5,117 nucleotides of DNA from Hadesarchaea archaeon (GTDB taxonomy: Archaea > Hadarchaeota > Hadarchaeia > Hadarchaeales > Hadarchaeaceae), in NCBI GenBank assembly GCA_003661465.1, contig QMWE01000068.1, forward strand, positions 1 to 5,117. Direction: 5' to 3'. Made by a program: the position numbers and the translations under genes. Below, one piece after another: positions 1-5,117 of the stretch. Each line of letters begins with the position of its first letter. Position 1 is the stretch's first letter. The notes beneath the pieces were generated by a model. It had not been told where the DNA came from. It ran no database searches and saw only the letters and a list, made by a program, of their open reading frames with translations.

Positions 1-97
1 AAGAGCGAACAAGTTCAATATTCCCTGTGCGATACAGCCGCATCGCCGTACACCGCCGAGGGTCGCACTCACCAGCATGATAAACGATAAGCCGCAT
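1..97 (-). CDS. tsr3: Tsr3-type rRNA aminocarboxypropyltransferase, N-terminal part (runs off left edge)
   Basis: Reading the minus strand from an ATG at 97-95 gives 32 open codons to the window edge, beginning MRLIVYHAGECDPRRCTAM. The D-P-basic-basic-C-T motif (residues 12-17), preceded by a beta strand and an upstream Cys11, matches what I know of the N-terminal RLI-like domain of Tsr3 (formerly DUF367). In this family the enzyme transfers the 3-amino-3-carboxypropyl group of S-adenosylmethionine to a uridine-derived base in the decoding region of small-subunit rRNA, in the cytoplasm. The catalytic SPOUT-like domain would lie outside the window and cannot be checked. The start is supported by a GGTGA ribosome-binding site (105-101) three bases upstream. 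The gene is divergent from the amidohydrolase. The same RLI-like domain also occurs at the start of ABCE1, but there it is followed by ferredoxin cysteines; the short start and following residues fit Tsr3 better. Confidence 0.8.
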   Translation of the reverse strand, partial: MRLIVYHAGECDPRRCTAMRLYRTGNIELVRS

Positions 98-102
98 ACC
101 TC

Positions 103-124
103 ACCCGCTTAAACTTAAACGGGT
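103..124. promoter_or_regulatory. Imperfect palindrome in the tsr3/amidohydrolase divergent promoter
   Basis: The 22 bp form a dyad of the pattern ACCCG-c-TTAA-ac-TTAA-a-CGGGT. Nine of the eleven base pairs match; the exceptions are one internal c/a pair and the central a/c. The AT-rich core (about 108-119) resembles an archaeal TATA box. Read on the plus strand, it would place transcription start near 140, giving a leader of about 10 nt to the ATG at 150. The element also lies 6 bp from the tsr3 start codon. It could be the plus-strand TATA box, a regulator-binding site, or both. The symmetry is directly seen; its function is inference. Confidence 0.45.
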
Positions 125-129
125 TATCC

Positions 130-138
130 CAAATATTG
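130..138 (-). promoter_or_regulatory. Possible TATA box for tsr3
   Basis: On the minus strand this reads as an AATATTTGG-like AT-rich element about 35-40 bp upstream of the tsr3 ATG. That would place transcription start near 108 with a very short leader. It is a weak match, supported only by position. Confidence 0.25.
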
Positions 139-149
139 CATTGGGTGGC

Positions 150-1286
150 ATGAACAGGAAGGTCTTCTCCAATGCTGTAATTTTGGAAGGCGATGATCTC
201 GAACTCACACGTGGATATATCGTCGTCAGAAATGGTATCGTGGAAAAAATAGCCGAGGGCTCTCCGCCTGGAAGAGCCACAGATATAAAACACGGTTTCA
301 TCCTTCCACCGTTTATAAACGCACACACTCATATCGTCGACTCCATCGCGAAGGAACGCTACCTCGGAAAGACACAGTCAAAGGTGGTCGGACCATCCGG
401 AGAAAAATTCAAAGCATTGAATTCCAGCCCACTCAAGGATATCGTGACGTCCACTACCGCGACACTCAGGGACATGCTTCGCACAGGCACGCTTGCTCAC
501 TGTGATTTCAGAGAAGGAGGGATTGCCGGAATTGGAATCATCAAGCAACTTCCACATACCCCTGTGAAATCGATCGTCTTAGGACGACCCACAGACCTAA
601 AGGAACTTTCCAAGGTGCTGGATAGAGGAGATGGCATAGGGATCTCATCATTAGACGCCTTCGAGCCGGATGAACTTCTTGAAATTGCGCGCCAGACGCG
701 CCACGCAAAAAAACTGCTCGCCGTCCATGTTGCCGAGACAAAAAAAGCCCAAGAGATTTCGATGAGATATTCCGGATGGAGCGAAGTAAAACTAGCTGTG
801 GAATTGGGTTCCTCTTTCGTAGTACACGCCACACACGCGACCAAACAGGACTTCGCCCTCCTCAGAAAAAAACGCGTCCCCGTGGTGTTCTGTCCACGGG
901 CAAATAGCCTGCTAAGCGTTGGGAGCCCGCCGCTTCACATGGCCCTTATGGCGGGAGTCAGATTCTGTCTAGGAACTGACAACGCGATGGTCTGTCAGCC
1001 AAATATGTTTGAAGAGCTTTCGTTTGCTTGGGCGTCTCTGCGTGGCTCCACCCCATCGGCGGGCAGTGAGGAAGCTAGATCTCTTCTGAGAGCGGCCACG
1101 GTGGAACCGATAAAACTTTTTGATTTGCCATGGACGCCCATAAAGGAGGGCGAAAGAGCAACGTTCATGATCCTAGCCCGAGGAGACAACCTATTGAACA
1201 TATCCGACGTTTATGCCGGGCTGGTTAACCGAGCACGTCCTGATAACATCAGAACGATTTACGTGAACGGCAAACTTATAAGTTGA
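150..1286 (+). CDS. Amidohydrolase-superfamily metal-dependent hydrolase (cytosine/SAH deaminase-like)
   Basis: The 378-residue product has the full core of the COG0402 type of amidohydrolase. A small N-terminal beta strand region leads to the metal-binding H59-x-H61 in NAHTHIVDS. H193 lies in the HVAET motif, whose glutamate E196 is the usual acid/base of deaminases. H226 lies in VVHATHAT, and the metal/catalytic D277 is in LGTDNA. The C-terminal beta sandwich ends with YVNGKLIS. The family removes amino or halogen groups from, or opens, nitrogen rings such as pyrimidines, purines and s-triazines in the cytoplasm. The DFREGG segment (about 119-124) and DGIG segment (about 161-164) recall a conserved archaeal subfamily of unknown substrate; that is from memory. 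The length is normal and no key residue is missing. I chose ATG 150 over an in-frame TTG at 141 because it gives the usual family N-terminus, although the GGGTGG site (143-148) is only 1 nt away. It is the first of three plus-strand genes; the CBS gene follows after 61 bp. The fold is secure, the substrate unknown. Confidence 0.88.
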   Translation: MNRKVFSNAVILEGDDLELTRGYIVVRNGIVEKIAEGSPPGRATDIKHGFILPPFINAHTHIVDSIAKERYLGKTQSKVVGPSGEKFKALNSSPLKDIVTSTTATLRDMLRTGTLAHCDFREGGIAGIGIIKQLPHTPVKSIVLGRPTDLKELSKVLDRGDGIGISSLDAFEPDELLEIARQTRHAKKLLAVHVAETKKAQEISMRYSGWSEVKLAVELGSSFVVHATHATKQDFALLRKKRVPVVFCPRANSLLSVGSPPLHMALMAGVRFCLGTDNAMVCQPNMFEELSFAWASLRGSTPSAGSEEARSLLRAATVEPIKLFDLPWTPIKEGERATFMILARGDNLLNISDVYAGLVNRARPDNIRTIYVNGKLIS

Positions 1287-1305
1287 GGGATACAGAGAAA
1301 ATTGG

Positions 1306-1311
1306 TTTTAA
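1306..1311 (+). promoter_or_regulatory. Weak TATA-like element before the CBS gene
   Basis: The 61-bp gap after the amidohydrolase contains TTTTAA preceded by a purine-rich stretch (GAGAAAATTGG). It lies about 40 bp upstream of the CBS start, so transcription could begin near 1333. No clear ribosome-binding site precedes ATG 1348. Co-transcription from the upstream gene remains equally possible. Confidence 0.22.
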
Positions 1312-1347
1312 GGAACAACTCTTTCAATACGTAATGGATGCGGGAAC

Positions 1348-2181
1348 ATGCAAGTAAAAGATGTGATGACCAAAGAGGTCAAGTGGGTAGAAGTGCCCGG
1401 AAGAAGAGCTGACGCACTCGAACTTTTGAGGAAAATCAACGCCAGCGCTCTCCCTGTGGTCAAACAGGGGACCAACGAGCTAGTGGGCATGATAACGCTC
1501 AAAGGGCTGTTCGAGAAGCCGGATGAGGATCAACTCGCTATGCTGGTAGACAGAAACATAATCTCCGTGGAGCCAGATAGCAAACTGGAGGAAGCAGCGA
1601 AGAAGATGCTAGGTTCGATGGTTCGAAGACTTCCCGTGCTGAAAAATGAAAAATTGGTAGGCATAATTACCGTCAGGGACATCGTACATCGAGCGATAGC
1701 TGAGATGAAAATAGAAAAACCCGCTGCAGACTACATGCGCCCTCACGTGATAGCAATATGGGATGGCACGACTCTCAAAGCAGCTTTAGAGATAATGGCG
1801 CTATCGAATTTTCGCGGTCTACCCGTGATCAACGAAAACGGTGATCTGGTGGGGATAATCGACGACTCCGATATAATAAGAGTAAGCGATGTAGAAGTCG
1901 ACTCCAAGATGAGCCAGATGACGGGAAGAAGTGAAGGGGACAGCTGGACGTGGGACAGTGAAGCACGTATCTATATCACAAAACGTAAACTCAAGGTGCC
2001 GGAAAAGCTCGTGAGGGACGTGATGACCAAGGATCTCATAACTATCACCAGAAAAACACCCATCAGCAGAGTGGCCCAACTGATGAAACAACATAAAGTC
2101 GACCAGACCCCTGTCCTCTCTGGAGATGGAAAACTGATCGGGCTTGTGAGAGATATAGACCTGCTCCGTGCACTAGTGTAG
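1348..2181 (+). CDS. Four-CBS-domain protein (two Bateman modules), probable nucleotide sensor
   Basis: The 277-residue soluble protein consists almost wholly of four CBS motifs, at about residues 1-55, 64-118, 124-178 and 221-277. Each begins with a D/Y-V/L-M-type turn (DVMTKEV, DYMRPHV, DVMTKDL) or its equivalent and ends with a G-h-h-x-x-x-D-like strand. Paired CBS domains usually bind AMP, ADP, ATP or SAM and act as cellular energy or metabolite sensors; archaeal four-CBS proteins have been compared with the gamma subunit of AMP-activated kinase. Only CBS2 (GIITVRD, T108 and D111) keeps the full ribose-binding T-x-x-D. CBS1 has G53 in place of the Asp, CBS3 has D172 in place of the Thr, and CBS4 has R268 in place of the Thr. 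A 40-residue linker (about 181-220) carrying GDSWTWDS and IYITKRKLKVP separates CBS3 from CBS4. There is no fused enzyme, DNA-binding or membrane domain, so it must act through a partner or simply bind ligand. The domain call is firm; the role and ligand are not shown. Confidence 0.93.
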   Translation: MQVKDVMTKEVKWVEVPGRRADALELLRKINASALPVVKQGTNELVGMITLKGLFEKPDEDQLAMLVDRNIISVEPDSKLEEAAKKMLGSMVRRLPVLKNEKLVGIITVRDIVHRAIAEMKIEKPAADYMRPHVIAIWDGTTLKAALEIMALSNFRGLPVINENGDLVGIIDDSDIIRVSDVEVDSKMSQMTGRSEGDSWTWDSEARIYITKRKLKVPEKLVRDVMTKDLITITRKTPISRVAQLMKQHKVDQTPVLSGDGKLIGLVRDIDLLRALV

Positions 2182-2184
2182 TGG

Positions 2185-2195
2185 ATAATTTTTTA
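2185..2195 (+). promoter_or_regulatory. T-rich element before glyS: TATA box or T-tract terminator
   Basis: The stretch ATAATTTTTTA begins 4 bp after the CBS stop codon. As a TATA-like box it would place transcription start near 2216, just upstream of the glyS ribosome-binding site. As a run of six T (2189-2194) it could instead end some CBS transcripts, since archaeal termination relies on T tracts. Sequence alone cannot separate the two. Confidence 0.28.
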
Positions 2196-2218
2196 GGCTC
2201 TCCAACTGTTGAAATTGC

Positions 2219-2223
2219 GGTGG
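2219..2223 (+). promoter_or_regulatory. Ribosome-binding site of glyS supporting the GTG start
   Basis: GGTGG lies 4 nt upstream of the GTG at 2228. It resembles the GGTG core complementary to the archaeal 16S rRNA 3' end and matches the site before the amidohydrolase (144-148). It supports GTG initiation rather than the internal ATG codons at residues 9 and 11. Confidence 0.5.
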
Positions 2224-2227
2224 GCAC

Positions 2228-3742
2228 GTGAACCAAAAACCGGACGAAATAATGGAAATGGCCCGAAGACGTGGATTCATCTGGCCCTCTTTTGAGATCT
2301 ACGGAGGGGTGGGTGGCTTTTATGATTTTGGCCCTTTGGGAGCGGTGATGAAAAATAAGATAATTCAGAAATGGCGCGAGTTTTATGTCATCAGAGAGGG
2401 TTTTTTCGAGATCGATTCTCCCACCATAACACCCGAGGACGTTCTGAGAGCCAGTGGGCACGTCGACCATTTTGTTGACGCAATGGTTGAGTGCAACAAA
2501 TGCGGCGAGGCATTCAGAGCCGTGGACCTTGCCCGCGAACAAGCGGATGTGGACATCGAAGGCATGTCAAAAACCGAGATGGAAAAGTTCCTCGAGACGA
2601 AGGGGGTCCGGTGTCCAGAATGCGGCGGAACCCTCGGAAAAATTTTTTATTTCAACGCGATGTTTCGTACCACCATCGGCCCTGGAAGCAAACGTGTGGG
2701 ATATCTGCGGCCTGAAACCGCCCAAGGAATTTTCATAGATTTTAAACGACTTCAACGCCACGCCCGTGGAAAGCTACCGTTCGGTGTGGTACAGATAGGA
2801 AAGGGATACCGAAATGAGGTTTCTCCACGACAGGGCATTATAAGACTCCGAGAATTCACAATGGCAGAGGCTGAGGTATTTTTCGACCCGAAGAATCCCA
2901 CTCATCCCAAGTTTTCCAAAATGGCCGGTGAACAAATAGGACTCTGGCTAGCCACCGATCAAATGAAAAACAGACAACATATTACGAGGATAACAGTGGA
3001 GCAGGCGGTGAATGAGGGTTTAGTATGCAACAAACTCATGGCTTACTATCTAGCTTTGACAAAACGCTTTTTGTTGGAACTTGGAATACCTGAAGAAGCG
3101 ATACGTTTTCGAGAACAGACCCCTGGCCAACGGGCACACTACTCTAAAGAAACATGGGATGCTGAGGTCTCCACAAAACGGTTTGGATGGGTCGAGGTAG
3201 CAGGGTTGGCCTATCGTACCGACTATGATCTTTCTCGTCATGCCAAATTCAGCAAAGAGGATCTAACGATATTCTATGGTGGAGAAAAAGTACTATGTCA
3301 TGTAGTGGAACCATCTTACGGCATAGACCGTCCATTCTACTGCGTCCTTGAGCATTCGTACACCTCTGAAGGAAAACGAAAGCTTCTAAAACTTAAAAAG
3401 TGGCTAGCCCCCATAACAGTCGGAGTGTTTCCGCTCTTGAATCGTGATGGCCTGCCAGAAAAGGCCACCGAAATATATGATCAACTAAAATCAGAAGGAT
3501 TTATGGTTGAGTACGATGATTCCGGCTCCATTGGTCGGAGATACGCTCGAGCCGATGAGATCGGCACACCATACTGTATAACCATTGATCATCAAACCCT
3601 GGTAGATAATACTCTGACCATCAGAGATCGGGACACGGCCGCACAAGTTCGAATACCAGAAACAGAGTTAGGGAAAACTCTACAAGCATTGGTACAAGAG
3701 AAAATATCTTTTGATTCCATCGGAGAACCGGTCAAGAAATAA
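2228..3742 (+). CDS. glyS: Glycyl-tRNA synthetase, archaeal/eukaryal alpha2 class II type
   Basis: This 504-residue cytoplasmic enzyme attaches glycine to tRNA-Gly using ATP. The N-terminus GFIWPSFEIYGGVGGFYDFGPLG (split here as residues 16-38) is the family signature. Motif 1 is around EGFFEIDSPTITPE (57-70). A four-cysteine insert, C89-x2-C92 and C129-x2-C132, looks like a zinc-binding subdomain. RPETAQGIF (161-169) precedes motif 2, GKGYRNEVSPRQG (191-203), which has the ATP-contacting Arg and Glu, and REFTMAEAE follows. Motif 3 is EPSYGIDRPFYC (361-372) with its conserved Arg. The anticodon-binding domain spans about 393-490 and includes RRYARADEIGTPYCITID. No essential element is missing. 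The length is within, perhaps towards the compact end of, the archaeal range. The start is GTG, supported by the GGTGG site. The gene follows the CBS gene after 46 bp and its end overlaps the convergent permease gene by 11 bp. Confidence 0.97.
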   Translation: MNQKPDEIMEMARRRGFIWPSFEIYGGVGGFYDFGPLGAVMKNKIIQKWREFYVIREGFFEIDSPTITPEDVLRASGHVDHFVDAMVECNKCGEAFRAVDLAREQADVDIEGMSKTEMEKFLETKGVRCPECGGTLGKIFYFNAMFRTTIGPGSKRVGYLRPETAQGIFIDFKRLQRHARGKLPFGVVQIGKGYRNEVSPRQGIIRLREFTMAEAEVFFDPKNPTHPKFSKMAGEQIGLWLATDQMKNRQHITRITVEQAVNEGLVCNKLMAYYLALTKRFLLELGIPEEAIRFREQTPGQRAHYSKETWDAEVSTKRFGWVEVAGLAYRTDYDLSRHAKFSKEDLTIFYGGEKVLCHVVEPSYGIDRPFYCVLEHSYTSEGKRKLLKLKKWLAPITVGVFPLLNRDGLPEKATEIYDQLKSEGFMVEYDDSGSIGRRYARADEIGTPYCITIDHQTLVDNTLTIRDRDTAAQVRIPETELGKTLQALVQEKISFDSIGEPVKK

Positions 3743-4700
3743 AGTAGAGCAACACAGGGAGCGCGATAAATAAGGATATCAGAGTCAAGTAAAAGAAAAG
3801 TGCACCGTATAATTTGAGATCCAACTTGTAATTATAAGCGAGTATCAGGTTGAAAATAGCAGGAGGCATTACTGACTGAATCAAGGCCGGTTTTGGAGTT
3901 ATATCTGTGGCCACACTTAATCCGAGCATCACGATCCCGAGATACGTCACGAGTGGAGATACCAAAAATCTGATCGCACCTACCATGCTTAAAGCACCCA
4001 AATATTTTCTTGGATTCACGATGTGCATCTGATATCCAACCACAACCAGCATCAAAGCAAAAAACGGTTTTGCGAGATACGCATCAAAAAAATTGCGGAC
4101 AACTGTAGGGATGGGGGCTCCAAAACCGACAAACAGCAGGGCAACGATAAGTGCAAAAGCCGCCGGGAACGTGATGACGTGTTCCACCAAAGTACCTAAG
4201 CTTAACTGTTTCTTAGAAGCGTGAGATGCCATAGCTATGCCGAAAATTAAATGCAACACACCAATCGTCATGGCATATAAAGCCGCGGGGCCCAACCCCT
4301 CAGTACCAAGCAATGCATAAATTACCGGAAGACCAAGATAAGACACATTCATGAAAGCGGAGTTCATGACCAATGCAATGGTGGTTTCTTTGGAGTCTTT
4401 TGCAATATGAGAAATAACTATCGGTGAAATAAAGCATACGCCAAGCCCAACGGAGGCCAAGAATATCGCGTTTCCAAACCCGATTATCTGCGCTAGGCTA
4501 TATCTAGCGATGGAAACAAACACAACAGCAGGTAATGCCCCCCATAGTACAAATATGTTGAGATAACGGAAACAAAGTTTTGTGATCTGCTCGATACTTT
4601 TTACTCGGGCTGAGATTATCCTCACGATGAATCCGGCAAATACCAATCCCAAGATGTACACAGTAGCCTCCAATATCGTTTCCAAAGTGGTTTCCGGCAT
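3732..4700 (-). CDS. AEC (auxin efflux carrier) family permease
   Basis: The 322-residue product is almost entirely hydrophobic, with about ten membrane segments, roughly at residues 11-30, 44-65, 73-98, 106-130, 138-159, 174-195, 211-228, 238-262, 273-291 and 297-320. The repeat-like half motifs of the family are present: NSAFMNVSYLGLPV (113-126) near the break in the first half and MPPAIFNLILAYNY (278-291) in the second. Members are secondary carriers in the cytoplasmic membrane. In plants they export auxin; in microbes they mostly move organic acids such as malate or malonate, or amino acids, and the substrate cannot be read from sequence. The ATG at 4700 has a GAGG site (4714-4711) 10 nt upstream. 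There is no signal peptide beyond the first segment. The gene converges with glyS, overlapping it by 11 bp, and diverges from the membrane gene at 4914. Length and topology fit an intact gene. Confidence 0.9.
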   Translation of the reverse strand: MPETTLETILEATVYILGLVFAGFIVRIISARVKSIEQITKLCFRYLNIFVLWGALPAVVFVSIARYSLAQIIGFGNAIFLASVGLGVCFISPIVISHIAKDSKETTIALVMNSAFMNVSYLGLPVIYALLGTEGLGPAALYAMTIGVLHLIFGIAMASHASKKQLSLGTLVEHVITFPAAFALIVALLFVGFGAPIPTVVRNFFDAYLAKPFFALMLVVVGYQMHIVNPRKYLGALSMVGAIRFLVSPLVTYLGIVMLGLSVATDITPKPALIQSVMPPAIFNLILAYNYKLDLKLYGALFFYLTLISLFIALPVLLYFIS

Positions 4701-4710
4701 GAGACCATTT

Positions 4711-4714
4711 CCTC
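4711..4714 (-). promoter_or_regulatory. Ribosome-binding site of the AEC permease
   Basis: On the minus strand this reads GAGG (context TTTGAGGAAATGG), 10 nt before the ATG at 4700. It is the only such site near this start and supports it. Confidence 0.45.
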
Positions 4715-4755
4715 AAATGTAGTTGGATTCTTAACTTATTTTGGTGGAGCGGATG

Positions 4756-4763
4756 ATAAAAAT
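4756..4763 (-). promoter_or_regulatory. Possible TATA box of the AEC permease
   Basis: The minus strand reads TTTTTATC within an AT-rich run (AATAATTTTTATC). Transcription would start near 4733, leaving a leader of about 33 nt that keeps the GAGG site. A second AT-rich element at 4735-4742 is too close, because its transcript would start at or inside the ribosome-binding site. Confidence 0.3.
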
Positions 4764-4774
4764 TATTTTCTTCA

Positions 4775-4793
4775 ATTTCTACATGTCAGAAAT
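4775..4793. repeat. Inverted repeat in the AEC/membrane-protein divergent spacer
   Basis: ATTTCT (4775-4780) and AGAAAT (4788-4793) form perfect 6-bp arms around a 7-base spacer that contains the palindrome ACATGT. The dyad lies just upstream of the proposed AEC TATA box, where a regulator could bind. Arms this short and AT-rich can occur by chance. Confidence 0.35.
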
Positions 4794-4796
4794 GAA

Positions 4797-4822
4797 ATCA
4801 ACTTTTATCAACTCAATAAACT
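4797..4822. repeat. Short repeats near one helical turn apart
   Basis: ATCAACT occurs at 4797-4803 and again at 4807-4813, exactly 10 bp later. A one-mismatch copy, ATAAACT, follows at 4816-4822, 9 bp on. Repeats on one face of the helix between two divergent promoters suggest cooperative regulator binding, but AT-rich sequence makes chance possible. Confidence 0.35.
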
Positions 4823-4855
4823 CGGATATCTCAATTTTCTCCGTATGTGCATTGA

Positions 4856-4863
4856 TTTAATAA
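4856..4863 (+). promoter_or_regulatory. TATA box for the membrane-protein gene at 4914
   Basis: TTTAATAA is a good match to the archaeal TATA consensus. The expected start about 25 bp downstream is near 4885, giving a leader of about 29 nt that retains the GAGG ribosome-binding site. Position and sequence agree, making this the best promoter call in the window. Confidence 0.45.
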
Positions 4864-4901
4864 GGAATTCTTCGTTGTAGAAAAGGAAAAATAAAAAACA
4901 C

Positions 4902-4910
4902 GAGGGCGAT
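4902..4910 (+). promoter_or_regulatory. Ribosome-binding site of the membrane-protein gene
   Basis: GAGGGCGAT differs little from the GAGGTGAT complement of the archaeal 16S rRNA 3' end. Its GAGG core ends 8 nt before ATG 4914. This strongly supports a real gene starting there despite its truncation by the window. Confidence 0.55.
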
Positions 4911-4913
4911 AAA

Positions 4914-5117
4914 ATGTGGGCATACCTGATCTGTGTTGTTATCTGGATATTTTTCCTCAGTATGCTAATTCCTGAAAGAAAAGAAAAACGTATTGTTTCA
5001 GAAATCTACGGGCATTGTGGGATGAGCTTTCTCTTCACATTACTAGTGCTTGGCTTGAGTAAGGTAGACCTCCAATATGAGATCCTTTCGTTGAAAATCA
5101 TTAGTTTTCTTCTTTAT
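4914..5117 (+). CDS. Unrecognised membrane protein, N-terminal part (runs off right edge)
   Basis: From ATG 4914 the frame is open for 68 codons to the window edge. I do not recognise the family. Residues about 3-20 (YLICVVIWIFFLSML) form a first membrane segment. A charged loop, PERKEKRIVSEIYGHCG, follows at 20-36 and its positive residues suggest it faces the cytoplasm. A second segment spans about 37-49 (SFLFTLLVLGL), and a third hydrophobic stretch begins near 58. The start is well supported by the GAGGGCGAT site 3 nt upstream (GAGG core 8 nt) and by the TTTAATAA box. The coding sequence is more AT-rich than the glyS block. The gene diverges from the AEC permease across a 213-bp spacer, so the two could share regulation. 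Small polytopic proteins and methyltransferase-like membrane enzymes begin similarly, but nothing here decides. Confidence 0.7.
   Translation, partial: MWAYLICVVIWIFFLSMLIPERKEKRIVSEIYGHCGMSFLFTLLVLGLSKVDLQYEILSLKIISFLLY

Noticed and set aside
1..90. Plus-strand open frame from the left edge ending at TAA 88-90
   Set aside because: It is only 29 codons with no recognisable content, and the opposite strand gives a convincing Tsr3 N-terminus.
121..130. GGGTTATCCC as a hairpin or terminator
   Set aside because: The stem is only 3 bp with no following T tract, and it lies within the promoter region.
69..332. Minus-strand frame of 87 codons across the divergent promoter
   Set aside because: It overlaps both the tsr3 start in another frame and the conserved amidohydrolase N-terminus, and its product has no recognisable pattern.
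497..844. Long minus-strand frames inside the amidohydrolase gene
   Set aside because: They are antisense shadows of a gene with clear catalytic motifs, and their translations are low-complexity and unlike any family.
2063..2542. Minus-strand frame of 159 codons across the CBS/glyS junction
   Set aside because: It is antisense to two conserved proteins and spans their intergenic gap, with no promoter or ribosome-binding support.
4701..4913. tRNA or other structured RNA in the spacer
   Set aside because: I find no cloverleaf, no T-loop consensus and no GC-rich stems; the stretch is AT-rich promoter-like sequence.

Overview
This window is archaeal chromosomal DNA, most likely from a euryarchaeal-type lineage. 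The evidence is the gene content: a partial Tsr3-type rRNA modification enzyme, an archaeal-type glycyl-tRNA synthetase and a four-CBS-domain protein. The start regions also carry TATA-like boxes and GGTG/GAGG ribosome-binding sites, as archaeal genes do. I cannot name the genus. Nothing points to a phage, plasmid, insertion sequence, CRISPR array or RNA gene.

Layout from left to right. Positions 1-97 (minus strand) hold the first 32 codons of a tsr3 homologue that runs off the left edge. It diverges from the rest across a gap of about 50 bp containing a striking imperfect palindrome (103-124). Three genes then follow on the plus strand with short gaps: a metal-dependent amidohydrolase of the cytosine/SAH-deaminase type (150-1286), a protein of four CBS domains (1348-2181), and glycyl-tRNA synthetase (2228-3742). 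The gaps of 61 and 46 bp allow co-transcription, but each also has a weak TATA-like element. On the minus strand, an auxin-efflux-carrier family permease (3732-4700) converges on glyS, and the two coding ends overlap by 11 bp. A 213-bp AT-rich divergent spacer (4701-4913) has no convincing gene but contains a dyad, helically spaced short repeats and promoter-like elements. Positions 4914-5117 hold the start of an unrecognised membrane protein that runs off the right edge.

How the genes may work together: tsr3 and glyS both serve translation (ribosome modification and tRNA charging). The CBS protein could be an adenine-nucleotide or SAM sensor, and the amidohydrolase probably acts on a nucleobase-like or other ring nitrogen compound. 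A link between nucleotide state and translation is possible from the gene order, but it is inference only. No clear new biological system is visible. The best leads are the divergent palindrome, the degenerate CBS ligand sites with their conserved-looking linker, and the repeat-bearing spacer before the new membrane gene.
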